From Pyramidobacter piscolens (GTDB lineage: Bacteria; Synergistota; Synergistia; Synergistales; Dethiosulfovibrionaceae): 51,937 bases of DNA. The notes under the pieces were generated by a model. It was not told where the DNA came from, did not search any database, and saw only the letters and a list, made by a program, of their open reading frames with translations. Below are positions 30,793 to 40,039 of the stretch, piece after piece. The stretch lies in contig SFDM01000038.1 of NCBI GenBank assembly GCA_004558205.1, forward strand, positions 1-51,937, written 5' to 3'. The position numbers and the translations under genes were made by a program. The number at the start of each line of letters is the position of its first letter. Position 1 is the stretch's first letter.

Positions 30793-33222
30793 ATGGAATC
30801 GGCAGGAAAGAAAATTGTGACGGAAGAAGAGAAAAAGCCTGAAAATCTGGGAGACCCTGTCGCTGTCGGAACCGTGGAAGAACATCACGCTCCGGAACAG
30901 GAAACTTTTAAATTTGCCGTTTCCGGCTCAGCTCCCATTGTAAGCGGCGATGCGGCCGCTCCCGCCGACGTGCAGAACGCCATTCAGAAAAAGGAGCTGA
31001 ACCTGCTCCGCGACAGCTATATCGGGCGCTTGCCTCTGCCTCAGCGTTCCGTGACGGTAAGCTTCGCTTGGCAGGAGCTTTGGGCCAAGGCCTCGCGTTA
31101 CCTGCCCCGCGAAGAGCTCAAAAAATTGGGGGAAGCTTTGGTTTTCGCGGCTCAGGCCCACGGCGAGCAGATGCGCGCCTCCGGAGAGCCCTACATCATC
31201 CACCCCATTTACGTGACCTCCATCCTGTCGGATATGCGCATGGATCTGGCCACCCTGCAGGCCGGCCTGCTTCACGACGTGCTGGAGGACACGGAAGTCA
31301 CCCACGAAGAGATGAAAAAACGCTTCGATCCCACCGTGGAGATGCTGGTCGACGGCGTGACGAAACTGGGCAAGCTGTCCTTCAAGTCCTTTGAGGACTA
31401 TCAGGCCGAAAACCTGCGCAAGATGTTTTTGGTGATGGCCAAGGACATCCGCGTCGTGCTGATCAAGCTGGCGGACCGTACCCACAATATGCGCAGCCTG
31501 GGCGCCCTGCGGCGCGACAAGCAACAGAGAATCGCCAAGGAGACGCTGGAGATTTACGCGCCGCTGGCGCACCGCCTCGGCATCTATCAGGTCAAAAGGA
31601 CCCTCGAGGACCTGGCGTTCAAGTATTACGATCCGGCCATGTATTACGACATCAAGCGCCGCGTCAAAAAGCGCCTGCCCGAGCGCGAAGCCATGGTCAA
31701 TCAGGCCATGGTCATCCTGACCGACCGACTGAAAGAGATGGGCATTGAAGCCTTTATTAAGGGCCGGGCCAAGCATTTTTACAGCATTTTCGAGAAGATG
31801 AACCGCAAAAAACTCTCGGTGGACCAGCTCTATGACCTGCTGGCACTTCGGGTCATTGTGGCCGACGTGACCACCTGCTATACTGTGCTGGGCGTGGTCC
31901 ACACCATATGGAAGCCCATTCCCGGGCAGTTTGACGATTACATCGCCAACCCGAAAAACAACATGTATCAATCCCTCCACACCACCGTGCTCGGCCCCAG
32001 CGGAGAGCCCATGGAAGTCCAGATCCGGACTTGGGAGATGCACTGGCTGGCGGAGTACGGCATCGCCGCCCACTGGCGCTACAAAGAAGGGCAGGGCCAT
32101 ATCGACGAACTTGACAACAAGCTCGAATGGATCCGCAAGGCCCTGGAAGACGGGCAGGAGACCAACAGCCAGGAGTTCATGGAACGCCTGAGAGACGACG
32201 TGCTGACCTCCGACGTCTTCGTGTTCACGCCCGAGGGCGACGTGAAAAGCCTGCCCCGGGGGTCCTGCCCAGTGGACTTCGCTTACGCCGTTCATACCCA
32301 GGTGGGGCAGCAGTATGTGGGCGCCATGGTCAACAACCGCATCGTGGCTTCCGATTACGAACTTCAGAACGGCGATATCATCAAGATCATGACCTCCCCG
32401 CAGGGCAAACCCTCGCGGGACTGGGCCAAGTACGTGAAAAGCAGCAAGGCGAAAAGCAAGATCAGGGCCTACTTCAAGCACATCGATACAGCGGCGAAGA
32501 TGGAAAACGCCCAGCGCGGCAAAGAACTCCTTGAACGGGAGCTGAAGACGCGCCAGGGCGAGAGTTTCAAGCCTGTGGCCGACATCGTTCCCGTCATGAA
32601 CCGCGTGGCCCGCGACGCCAACTACAACAACTCCGACGATCTCCTCGCGGCGATCGGAAGCGGCGCCATAGGCCAGTCCATGGTCGCGCAGAAAATCTGC
32701 GCGGCGCTCAGCATGCCCGCGTCCGCCGATTCCGCGAAGCTCGCTGCGATCCCGCCGGTTCCACAAAAGCAGGGCTTCGGCGAAAAGGACGCCGACATCA
32801 TCGTCGAAGGTGCGTCGGGGATCACAGTCACGCTGGCCCGTTGCTGCAAACCCGTTCCGGGTGACTCTATCGTGGGATTTTCCACAAAGGTGCGCGGTAT
32901 CACGGTACACCGCGAGAACTGTCCCCGCGTCGAAGAAGCCAGCAACGAACGGATTATCCCCGTCAGCTGGGGAAACACGGCGAAGAAGAAATACGAAGGG
33001 CGGATCATGGTCGACGCCCTCGACCGTTCCGGCCTTTTTGCCGACGTCGCGCAGGTCTGCGCCAACGCCGAGGTGAACATCACCTCGGTCAAGGCCAGCC
33101 AGCTCGGCAGCGGCAATTCGCGCATGAAAATGGACATTATGGTCAGAGACCTGGAGCAGCTTTACTCGGTCATCGCCAAGTTGAACGCCATAAAGGACGT
33201 CATCGACGTCTACAGGGGGTAA
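30793..33222 (+). CDS. rel: Bifunctional (p)ppGpp synthetase/hydrolase (RelA/SpoT family)
   Basis: An 809-residue alarmone enzyme controlling the stringent response. The hydrolase HD domain contains HDVLEDTEVTHEE near 164, so hydrolysis is expected to be active. The synthetase domain carries RAKHFYSIFEKM near 324 and the LYDLLALRVIV segment. A TGS domain (VFVFTPEGDVKSLPRG) begins near 473, and an ACT domain (MVDALDRSGLFADVAQVC) near 736. A Glu/Ala-rich N-terminal extension of about 70 residues precedes the usual start of the family. The ribosome binding site AAGGAGG is about 11 nt from the ATG, rather long. Confidence 0.94.
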   Translation: MESAGKKIVTEEEKKPENLGDPVAVGTVEEHHAPEQETFKFAVSGSAPIVSGDAAAPADVQNAIQKKELNLLRDSYIGRLPLPQRSVTVSFAWQELWAKASRYLPREELKKLGEALVFAAQAHGEQMRASGEPYIIHPIYVTSILSDMRMDLATLQAGLLHDVLEDTEVTHEEMKKRFDPTVEMLVDGVTKLGKLSFKSFEDYQAENLRKMFLVMAKDIRVVLIKLADRTHNMRSLGALRRDKQQRIAKETLEIYAPLAHRLGIYQVKRTLEDLAFKYYDPAMYYDIKRRVKKRLPEREAMVNQAMVILTDRLKEMGIEAFIKGRAKHFYSIFEKMNRKKLSVDQLYDLLALRVIVADVTTCYTVLGVVHTIWKPIPGQFDDYIANPKNNMYQSLHTTVLGPSGEPMEVQIRTWEMHWLAEYGIAAHWRYKEGQGHIDELDNKLEWIRKALEDGQETNSQEFMERLRDDVLTSDVFVFTPEGDVKSLPRGSCPVDFAYAVHTQVGQQYVGAMVNNRIVASDYELQNGDIIKIMTSPQGKPSRDWAKYVKSSKAKSKIRAYFKHIDTAAKMENAQRGKELLERELKTRQGESFKPVADIVPVMNRVARDANYNNSDDLLAAIGSGAIGQSMVAQKICAALSMPASADSAKLAAIPPVPQKQGFGEKDADIIVEGASGITVTLARCCKPVPGDSIVGFSTKVRGITVHRENCPRVEEASNERIIPVSWGNTAKKKYEGRIMVDALDRSGLFADVAQVCANAEVNITSVKASQLGSGNSRMKMDIMVRDLEQLYSVIAKLNAIKDVIDVYRG

Positions 33223-33227
33223 AATAT

Positions 33228-33680
33228 ATGAGAGCTGTAGTGCAGCGCGTGAGTTCGTCACGAGTGGAAACGGGAGGCTCCACGGTCGGAGCGATAGAAA
33301 AGGGGTTCTGCGTCCTGCTGGGCGTGACCCACAGCGATACCGAAGCCGACGCCAAATGGCTGGCGGAGAAGATCGTGAACCTCCGCATCTTTGAGGACGA
33401 CCAGGACAAACTGAACCTGTCGCTTCTGGACGTGGGCGGATCCATGCTGATCGTCTCGCAGTTCACGCTTTACGGGGACTGCCGCAAAGGCCGCCGCCCG
33501 TCCTTTATCGACGCGGCCCGCCCCGAGCAGGCCGACAAGCTTTACCAGAAGTTTGTGGACGAGGTGAAAGCCCTGGGTGTCTGCGTGCAGACCGGCGTCT
33601 TCCAGACCCATATGTACGTGTCCATCGTCAACGACGGGCCGGTCACGCTTATTGTTGACTCGCCGGAGGCGCAGAAATGA
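33228..33680 (+). CDS. dtd: D-aminoacyl-tRNA deacylase
   Basis: A 150-residue homodimeric enzyme removing D-amino acids (and glycine from tRNA-Ala) from mischarged tRNA. It starts MRAVVQRVSSSRV as in the family. It has the active-site SQFTLYGD motif and the cross-subunit NDGPVT motif near the C-terminus. Six bases separate it from rel, a frequent pairing in bacteria. Its stop overlaps the next start as ATGA. Confidence 0.95.
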   Translation: MRAVVQRVSSSRVETGGSTVGAIEKGFCVLLGVTHSDTEADAKWLAEKIVNLRIFEDDQDKLNLSLLDVGGSMLIVSQFTLYGDCRKGRRPSFIDAARPEQADKLYQKFVDEVKALGVCVQTGVFQTHMYVSIVNDGPVTLIVDSPEAQK

Positions 33681-34309
33681 ACTATAAGCGCATCCCTCTT
33701 GGCCCCCTGTGGACCAACAGCTACGTTATCGACGACGGCGCGGGCACGGCCCTGTGCGCCGACGTCGGAGGCGAGCCCGACGACGTGGCCGCCTACCTGA
33801 AACGCGAAAAGCTCCGCCTTGAAGCTATCGTGCTGACCCATGGCCACATGGACCATATCCTGGGCGCGGCGGCCCTCAAAAAGGCCACCGGCGCGAAGCT
33901 GTACGTTCCCGCCGGCGACGAAGCCCTGCTGACCAACCCAGACCTGAGCCTCGCCAGCGAATTCGGCGTCGACGTGGAACCCGTGAAGGCCGACCAGCTG
34001 GTCCGCGACGGCAGCGAGTTCTCCGTCGGAGCCTTGAAGCTGACGGCGATCCACACGCCCGGGCATACGCCGGGCAGCACCAGCTACATCGTAGAGCAGG
34101 ACGGCCAGAAATTGATGCTTTCGGGCGACACCCTGTTCGCGCGCAGCATCGGCCGGACCGACCTCACAGGCGGCGACGAGCGGGCCATGAACAACTCGCT
34201 GGCCCGCCTCGCGGCCCTCGAGGGCGACATGCCCGTCCTTCCGGGGCACGGACCGGAAACGTCGCTGGAACGGGAGCGGCAGAGCAACCCCTTTTTAAGG
34301 GACCTTTAA
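33677..34309 (+). CDS. MBL-fold metallo-hydrolase (glyoxalase II-like)
   Basis: A 210-residue metallo-beta-lactamase-fold hydrolase. The dinuclear metal motif THGHMDH lies near 54-60. HTPGHTPGSTSY and GDTLFARSIGRTDL follow with further metal ligands, and LPGHGPETSLERER closes the fold. The pattern resembles the YcbL/glyoxalase II group that cleaves thioesters, but the substrate is unknown. ATGA overlap with dtd. Confidence 0.88.
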   Translation: MNYKRIPLGPLWTNSYVIDDGAGTALCADVGGEPDDVAAYLKREKLRLEAIVLTHGHMDHILGAAALKKATGAKLYVPAGDEALLTNPDLSLASEFGVDVEPVKADQLVRDGSEFSVGALKLTAIHTPGHTPGSTSYIVEQDGQKLMLSGDTLFARSIGRTDLTGGDERAMNNSLARLAALEGDMPVLPGHGPETSLERERQSNPFLRDL

Positions 34310-34312
34310 GAG

Positions 34313-35038
34313 ATGAAGATCGCCGAGATGAACGCCAGCGAGCGCCCGCGCGAGCGGCTGCTCGCCCAGGGCCCCGGTTCGCTGAAAACCGAGGAGCTTC
34401 TGGCGATCCTGTTCGGGACGGGCCGGCGCGGCTGCGACGCGGTACAGATGTCCCGGGAGCTGTTAAGCAAGTACGGAGGCTTGAAAAGCCTCTCCCGGGC
34501 CCATGCGTCCGAATTGGCGCCGAAAAAGAACGGCGCTGCCGCCCAGGACAGCGTCAAGGGAATCGGCGAGGCGAAAGCGATTTCTCTATTGGCGGCGCTA
34601 GAGCTCGGACGGCGCGCCGCCCTCGAAGAGGACCGCCCCGACGATCCGCGAACCCGGCTGGAATTTTGGACTCGCCGGCTTCAGGGCGACGACAGGGAAT
34701 TCATCGTGGCGCTCTATCTGGACGAAAAAGAAAAACTGATCGCCGACGAGCGGCTTTCTTACGGAGGAGCCGACGGGGCGGAGCTTGACGCCCCCTACCT
34801 GATGCGGCGCGCGGTGCGGCTCAGCTGCCGTTCGCTGGTGCTTCTGCACAACCATCCCTGCGGGGGGACGGCCCCGAGCCAGGACGACATGCGCTTGTCC
34901 CGGGCGGTTGGGGCCATGTTGAAGGTACTTCAGATCGGCTTTTATGGGCACTATATTGTCGGAGACGGCGAAATCAGGCGAATCCAGGGCGACGGAAGTA
35001 TGGGAGCCGACATCATGCTGAACCGAGCCTCGAATTGA
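34313..35038 (+). CDS. radC: RadC family protein (JAB/MPN domain)
   Basis: A 241-residue protein. The N-terminal helix-hairpin-helix part (RPRERLLAQGPGSLKTEELLAILFGTG, split by charge) is followed by an MPN domain with the metal motif LLHNHPCGGTAPSQDD near 178-193. RadC was named for DNA repair, but its biochemical role remains unsettled. Genes next to mreB are a common location. The link segment near 60-85 (APKKNGAAAQDSVKGIG) is slightly longer than usual. Confidence 0.9.
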   Translation: MKIAEMNASERPRERLLAQGPGSLKTEELLAILFGTGRRGCDAVQMSRELLSKYGGLKSLSRAHASELAPKKNGAAAQDSVKGIGEAKAISLLAALELGRRAALEEDRPDDPRTRLEFWTRRLQGDDREFIVALYLDEKEKLIADERLSYGGADGAELDAPYLMRRAVRLSCRSLVLLHNHPCGGTAPSQDDMRLSRAVGAMLKVLQIGFYGHYIVGDGEIRRIQGDGSMGADIMLNRASN

Positions 35039-35089
35039 GGGTCGCCGGAAGAACGCTCCCCGGCGCCGAGCCGCCTAGCGAGTCCTCGC

Positions 35090-35108
35090 GCCGCCTTCTT
35101 GGGGCGGC
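35090..35108 (+). other. GC-rich hairpin(s) upstream of mreB
   Basis: GCCGCC and GGCGGC form a 6-bp stem with a 7-nt loop; a second small stem (CGCCG-CTT-CGGCG) follows. The 162-bp radC-mreB gap is rich in such inverted sequence. No T-run follows, so termination is doubtful. Confidence 0.3.
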
Positions 35109-35200
35109 TCTCGCCGCTTCGGCGTCGGAGCTTTGGCGAAAGCGAAGGAGCCACAGTGCTCCTGCATTTCAGGCGGAACATCATCAGAGGAGGAACGAGA

Positions 35201-36247
35201 GTGGCGTTTTTTAAAAAATCAAACGGAGTTGGGATCGGGATTGACCTCGGCACGTCCAATATCGTGGTGCTTCAGAGCGAAAAAGGAATCATCTTTGACG
35301 AACCCTCCTGCGTAGCCGTTCGTAAAATGCCCCGCGGCGGCCAGGAAGTGATCGCCTTCGGACGCGAAGCGAAATCGATGATCGGGAAGACCCCCGTGGG
35401 CGTAACGGTCATCAAACCTTTGAGAGACGGCGTTATCGCGAATTTCGACATGACCGAGGCGGTGCTGCATCACTTTATAGGAAGGGCATGCGCCCTGGGG
35501 CACTTTACCAACCCTCAGGTGGTGGTTTCCGTTCCGGCGAAAGTGACCGAGGTAGAGCGCCGCGCCGTAATCGACGCGGCCCTTGGCGCTGGAGCCAGGG
35601 AAGCCTACATCGTGGACGAGCCCATAGCGGCGGCTCTCGGCGCGGGGCTGCCCATCAACGACCCCGAGGGGAGCATGGTGCTCGACATCGGGTCGGGGAC
35701 CAGCGAAGTGGCCGTGATTTCCCTGGGCGGCCTGGTGGTCAGCAACTCTCTGCGCGCGGCAGGCGACAACATGGACGAGGCGATTATCGCTCTGTTCAGG
35801 CAGAAACACGCGCTGCTGATCGGTGAATGCACGGCCGAGAACGTGAAGGTGAGCATCGGTTCTGTGATTCCGCTGAAAGAAGAGCTGGAGATGGAAGTCA
35901 AGGGGCGCGACCTTGCCGACGGGCTGCCCAAGGTGACCCGCGTCAGTTCAGTGGAAGTCCGCGACGCGCTGACGCCGATCATCGCCCGGATCGAGGACAT
36001 GATTAAGGTGGCGCTGGAGCAGACGCCGCCCGAGCTGTCCAGGGATATCGTGGACAACGGTATCGTGCTGACCGGCGGCGGGTCGCTGCTTCGCGGCCTT
36101 CCTCAGAAGCTGACGAAGGTACTGAACGCCCCCGTCATCCTCTCCGAGAATCCTCTTCATGCTGTGGCGAACGGAATGGGGCTGACGCTTCAGAATCTTG
36201 GCGAAATGAAGAGAATCCTCACGACCGTTCACAGAACCTCCCTGTAA
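35201..36247 (+). CDS. mreB: Rod shape-determining protein MreB
   Basis: A 348-residue actin-like ATPase that forms membrane-bound filaments and guides lateral cell-wall synthesis. The short N-terminus MAFFKKSN can form the membrane-binding amphipathic helix. The phosphate-1 motif is GIGIDLGTSN, phosphate-2 LDIGSGTSEVAV, and the adenosine motif TGGGSLLRGL. The start is the GTG at 35201 behind AGAGGAGG; the frame is open further upstream but without family similarity. It heads mreB-mreC-mreD-mrdA. Confidence 0.95.
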   Translation: MAFFKKSNGVGIGIDLGTSNIVVLQSEKGIIFDEPSCVAVRKMPRGGQEVIAFGREAKSMIGKTPVGVTVIKPLRDGVIANFDMTEAVLHHFIGRACALGHFTNPQVVVSVPAKVTEVERRAVIDAALGAGAREAYIVDEPIAAALGAGLPINDPEGSMVLDIGSGTSEVAVISLGGLVVSNSLRAAGDNMDEAIIALFRQKHALLIGECTAENVKVSIGSVIPLKEELEMEVKGRDLADGLPKVTRVSSVEVRDALTPIIARIEDMIKVALEQTPPELSRDIVDNGIVLTGGGSLLRGLPQKLTKVLNAPVILSENPLHAVANGMGLTLQNLGEMKRILTTVHRTSL

Positions 36248-36263
36248 CGGTGCGGTTTGCGCC

Positions 36264-37040
36264 ATGACAGAGCGCCGGAACATGGAGCACGAGGTCCTTA
36301 TCACCCTCGGCTGCGTCGCGGTCTGCGTCCTCTTTGCTCTCCTCATGACGGGCAGGGAAGCGACCAGGACAGTGATGGACGGTACGGCGGCGTTCCTCAG
36401 CCCCTTCGAGAAACCCGCGATTTACGCCGTCGCCCGCATCGAACGTGCGCGCCGCTGGATGACCGACCGGCACAAGCTCCTTCTTGAGCTGACAGAGCTG
36501 CGGGAGCAGAACAGGCAGCTGCGGCTCAAATTTGGAACAGAACGGGCCGACGAGTTTCATCGGGCCTTTCGGCAGGATCGGCGTTATCTCGTGGTCTATC
36601 GGGATCCCCGCGCCTGGTGGGACGAAATGCGGATAGAATGCGGCGCCGATGAATTCCCCGTGGGCAGCGCCGCCCTCGACGGTTCCAACCTCGTGGGCGT
36701 GGTCTCCGCGGCTGGAGCCGACGGAGTATGGGTGCAGCTTTTGTCAAATTCCGAACTCTACGTGCCCGTCGTCGTCGAAGCGACCCGCGAGATCGGCGTC
36801 GTCACCGGCGACAGCGAAGGCGGCGTGTGGCTCAAGTTCCTGCCCAGCGAAGGCGGTTACACGGCGGGGATGGAAATCGTCACGGTGCTGGGAGGCACGC
36901 TGCCCGCTGGGATTCCCGTGGGAGTGCTCACCGACGAACGCCGCGTCCTGACCCCCGGTATCGAAGAATACAGGATACGGCCTGGGGCGGACCTGTTTCG
37001 CCTTCAGTCCGTCCACATCATGAAAGGAAAAGAGCGATGA
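36264..37040 (+). CDS. mreC: Rod shape-determining protein MreC
   Basis: A 258-residue bitopic protein with a cytoplasmic N-terminus, one helix (about 10-28), a coiled coil (about 65-95, LLLELTELREQNRQL) and a periplasmic beta-rich domain. In the elongasome it links MreB with PBP2. Sequence is weakly conserved as usual; the call rests on architecture, a VVSAAGADGVWVQLLSN-type core and position between mreB and mreD. The stop overlaps the mreD ATG. Confidence 0.85.
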   Translation: MTERRNMEHEVLITLGCVAVCVLFALLMTGREATRTVMDGTAAFLSPFEKPAIYAVARIERARRWMTDRHKLLLELTELREQNRQLRLKFGTERADEFHRAFRQDRRYLVVYRDPRAWWDEMRIECGADEFPVGSAALDGSNLVGVVSAAGADGVWVQLLSNSELYVPVVVEATREIGVVTGDSEGGVWLKFLPSEGGYTAGMEIVTVLGGTLPAGIPVGVLTDERRVLTPGIEEYRIRPGADLFRLQSVHIMKGKER

Positions 37041-37516
37041 AAAACTGGGTTGTCATGATATTATGCTGGTACGTTCAAGATCTGGTCCAGCTGGTGATGA
37101 CGCAGACCTTTCTCGCTCCCGAAGTTTTTCTCCTGTCGCTGATCTGGTGCGCCACAGGGGAAGATCCGGGCTATTCGGCGAAATGGACCGCCGCGGCGCT
37201 TGCCGGCGGCTTCCTGATGGATTTCAGATGGACAGGCATTCCCGGGCTGAGCGGTTCCCTCTATGTCTTAGCCCTGCTCGCGGCGCGGTACTTCTGGTTT
37301 CAGATTCCCGTGGCCAGCCGGCACATGCTTCCCTACGTCTTGATCAACGCCGTCGTCTGCGCGGTGCTGAGTCTGATCCGCCTGCTCCTCTGGAATTCCG
37401 ACGTGCTCGCCCACCGTTTTTTTATCGTCCTGGGAACGCAGTGGCTGTTGACCGCCATTATGCTGATCCTGTTCGGTCTGCTGAGAGCCTACAGCTATGA
37501 AAAACAGCAGATCTGA
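37037..37516 (+). CDS. mreD: Rod shape-determining protein MreD
   Basis: A 159-residue inner-membrane protein with about five hydrophobic helices and a short FLMDFRWTGIPGLSGSLY loop, typical of the MreD fold. MreD supports elongasome assembly. The start is the ATG at 37037, which overlaps the mreC stop (ATGA). Its 3' end overlaps the PBP2 gene by 20 bp. Identification is mostly from context and topology. Confidence 0.82.
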   Translation: MKNWVVMILCWYVQDLVQLVMTQTFLAPEVFLLSLIWCATGEDPGYSAKWTAAALAGGFLMDFRWTGIPGLSGSLYVLALLAARYFWFQIPVASRHMLPYVLINAVVCAVLSLIRLLLWNSDVLAHRFFIVLGTQWLLTAIMLILFGLLRAYSYEKQQI

Positions 37517-39284
37517 CAAAGCGGTCCAGAGGACCCAGAGCGATTCGCGCCTTCACTTCTGGTGCATGACCGTCCTGCTTTCCTATTTCTTCCTCGCCGC
37601 GGCGCTGGTCCTGTTTCAGGTCAGCTGGTCCGACCGTTACGTCGGGCTGGCGCTGAAGAACCGGCTCCGGCTGATACGCATGCCGCCCGTGCGCGGGCAG
37701 ATCTACGACAGAAAAGGGCTGCCCCTGGCGATGAACGTGATGACCTTCGACATCATGGGCTATCCCCTCGACCTGAAGGACAAAACGCTGAGAGACCGCC
37801 TTCTTGCCGCGCTTGAGCGAGCCCACATGCCCCACGACGCGGAACAGCTCGAAAACCGCATCAAAAACCGCTTTTGGGTGCCCTATCGCGCCGTGTCGCT
37901 GATCTCCAACCTGACGCTGCTTCAAATGACCGGTTTGATGGAAGACCCCGATTTTCCCGAAGAGCTTTTTCCGCTTCCCGTCTGGCGGCGGATCTATCCG
38001 GCGGGGCCTCTGGCGTCGCACGTGGTGGGCTACGTCGGCGAAATATCGGAAGATGAGCTTCGCCAGCCGGCCTTGTCCGAAGGCCGGCGCTATATCGGCG
38101 GTGACAGCATCGGCAAATCGGGCGTGGAAAAACAGTACGAACACCTCCTGCGCGGCGAAGTCGGCGAATCGGCGATCGAGGTGGACGCCCGTGGCAGGCG
38201 GAGGCGCAAGCTCGACGAGCAGCTGCCCGGATTGGGGCAGGACCTGCGCCTGACTCTGGATCTGGGAGGCCAGCGCTGCGCTTCCGAGCTGCTCGGCGAC
38301 ATGCAGGGCGTCATGATTGCCCTCGACGTGCGCAGTGGTGAAGTGCTGGTGCTCTATTCCAGCCCCTCCTACGACCCCAACCCCCTCGCCTGGGGCGTGT
38401 CCGCCTCGGAGTGGGCGGCGCTGAACAACGACGCGGCGCGTCCCATGCTGAATCGCGCCGTCAGCGGACAGTACTCGCCCGGATCCATTTTTAAGATCCT
38501 TTCAGGCTACGCCGCGCTCGAGTCGGGCGCCGTCACCAAAGACACGGTCATAAACTGCCCCGGGGTGTATAAGCTCGGGCTGAACTCTTACCGTTGCTGG
38601 GCGCGTTATGGGCATGGGCGCGAAAAATTTGTCACCGCCCTGCGGGACTCCTGCGACGTCTACTTCTACGAGACAAGCCAGCTGGTGGGGATCAACAAGT
38701 ACCTGGAAGTGGGCGAGCGCGTCGGCCTTGGACGCCGGCTGGGCATCGACCTGCCCGGGGAGGCTCCGGGGATCCTGGCGGGGCCCGCGTGGAAAAAGGA
38801 AAACCGGCATGAGGCCTGGATGAAGGGCGATACGGTCAACATGTCCATCGGCCAGGGGTTTCTTCTGATGACGCCTCTCCAGATGGCCGACATGTTTGCC
38901 ACCTTCGCCAACGGTGGTACGGTGCACAAGCCCCACGTCCTGCTCGGAGCGCCCGTCGAGAGCCGGGACGCCGGTCTGCGCGAGGATTATCTGAAGCTGA
39001 TCCGCGAGGGGCTCCAGATGGTGACGGCCAAGGGCGGAACGGGGCGCCGGGCTGGCGAGTACGGCGTCAACGTGGCCGGAAAAACAGGGACGGTCCAGAA
39101 TCCCCATGGGAAAGACCACGCCGTATTTGTGGGATTCGCTCCAGCCGATTTGCCGAAATACGCCGTCCTTTGCTTCATCGAGGGCGGGGAAGGCGGCGGA
39201 CGGGTCGCCGCGCCGCTGGCCGGCCAGCTTTTAGCCTACCTTCTCGGTCAGGACGGGGGAGCGAAACAAACAAATCCACAGTAA
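37497..39284 (+). CDS. mrdA: Penicillin-binding protein 2, elongation transpeptidase
   Basis: A 595-residue class B PBP that crosslinks new peptidoglycan during elongation with RodA. An N-terminal helix (about 24-44) and dimerisation domain (RGQIYDRKGLPLAMN) are followed by the transpeptidase domain. SxxK is in SPGSIFK near 330, the second motif is SCD (PBP2 proteins often have SxD here), and KTGT lies near 528. Its product partners MreB/C/D and RodA in this cluster. The start lies within the end of mreD. Confidence 0.93.
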   Translation: MKNSRSDKAVQRTQSDSRLHFWCMTVLLSYFFLAAALVLFQVSWSDRYVGLALKNRLRLIRMPPVRGQIYDRKGLPLAMNVMTFDIMGYPLDLKDKTLRDRLLAALERAHMPHDAEQLENRIKNRFWVPYRAVSLISNLTLLQMTGLMEDPDFPEELFPLPVWRRIYPAGPLASHVVGYVGEISEDELRQPALSEGRRYIGGDSIGKSGVEKQYEHLLRGEVGESAIEVDARGRRRRKLDEQLPGLGQDLRLTLDLGGQRCASELLGDMQGVMIALDVRSGEVLVLYSSPSYDPNPLAWGVSASEWAALNNDAARPMLNRAVSGQYSPGSIFKILSGYAALESGAVTKDTVINCPGVYKLGLNSYRCWARYGHGREKFVTALRDSCDVYFYETSQLVGINKYLEVGERVGLGRRLGIDLPGEAPGILAGPAWKKENRHEAWMKGDTVNMSIGQGFLLMTPLQMADMFATFANGGTVHKPHVLLGAPVESRDAGLREDYLKLIREGLQMVTAKGGTGRRAGEYGVNVAGKTGTVQNPHGKDHAVFVGFAPADLPKYAVLCFIEGGEGGGRVAAPLAGQLLAYLLGQDGGAKQTNPQ

Positions 39285-39305
39285 AGTACGAAAGGATGGG
39301 AACGA

Positions 39306-39974
39306 ATGGTGTTTTCTGAACGGAAAAAGGAGCTCAGTTTTAAGGGCAGAGGCCCTTCACTGCAGGTTACCTTTGAGAGCGGCGTGCTCCCGGGGACTCC
39401 CGATGTCCTTCGTGAACTGCGCGACGCCGGCGCTCTGACCGCTGGGCATCCGCTGAATTTTGACTTTAAAGAGCTCCCTGTTTCCAGGGAATGGCTCCTG
39501 AACCTGATGAGGGACGTCGTTTTTCCTCTGAAGATTTCCGTAAATATGTGGTCGGGAACTCATCCTGAAACGCGCGACGCCCTTGCCTCCCTGGGGTTTA
39601 AAATGGAGGGGAGCGACCGGCCCGTCATCACTCAGGGAACTTTGAAGATCATGAAGACACCATTGCGCTCAGGACAGGCGGTTCACCACGAAGGCGACGT
39701 GCTTTTGCTGGGGAACCTCCATCCCGGGGCCGACATCTCCGCCACTGGGTCCATTATCGTCCTGGGAACCCTTATGGGCCGGGTTCACGCCGGCTGCAGC
39801 GGTGATAACAGCGCATCGGTGATTACCATGTGTTATATGACAAACCAGCTGAGGATCGGCTCGATGATCAGCAACGTGATGGAGCCACGGGCCTGCCCTT
39901 GGTGGGGGAAACCCGTGCATATCACCGTTGAGGGCGGAGTGTTCGTCGCTGGTGAAATTGTCAAAGAGAAATAG
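39306..39974 (+). CDS. minC: Septum site-determining protein MinC
   Basis: A 222-residue inhibitor of FtsZ assembly. The N-terminal domain is diverged (VTFESGVLPGTPDVLREL...). The C-terminal beta-helix domain is clear: GDVLLLGNLHPGADISATGS, then LGTLMGRVHAGCSGD and AGEIVKEK, which bind MinD. RBS AAGGATGGG. It is followed by minD and minE. Confidence 0.92.
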   Translation: MVFSERKKELSFKGRGPSLQVTFESGVLPGTPDVLRELRDAGALTAGHPLNFDFKELPVSREWLLNLMRDVVFPLKISVNMWSGTHPETRDALASLGFKMEGSDRPVITQGTLKIMKTPLRSGQAVHHEGDVLLLGNLHPGADISATGSIIVLGTLMGRVHAGCSGDNSASVITMCYMTNQLRIGSMISNVMEPRACPWWGKPVHITVEGGVFVAGEIVKEK

Positions 39975-40039
39975 AGTAAAGAAAAGTTCAAGTTCGCGGC
40001 ATCGGAAGTTTTTAACTTTTTAAAAGGAGGTTTTTCTAT

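Noticed and set aside
30928..33261. Very long minus-strand open frame (777 codons) opposite rel
   Set aside because: GC-rich third positions of rel keep the opposite frame open. The translation is His/Gly/Val-rich without domains, while rel itself is fully convincing.
35039..35200. Another copy of the palindromic repeat at 7085-7197 upstream of mreB
   Set aside because: Both are GC-rich and contain inverted sequence, but I could not align them beyond short words.
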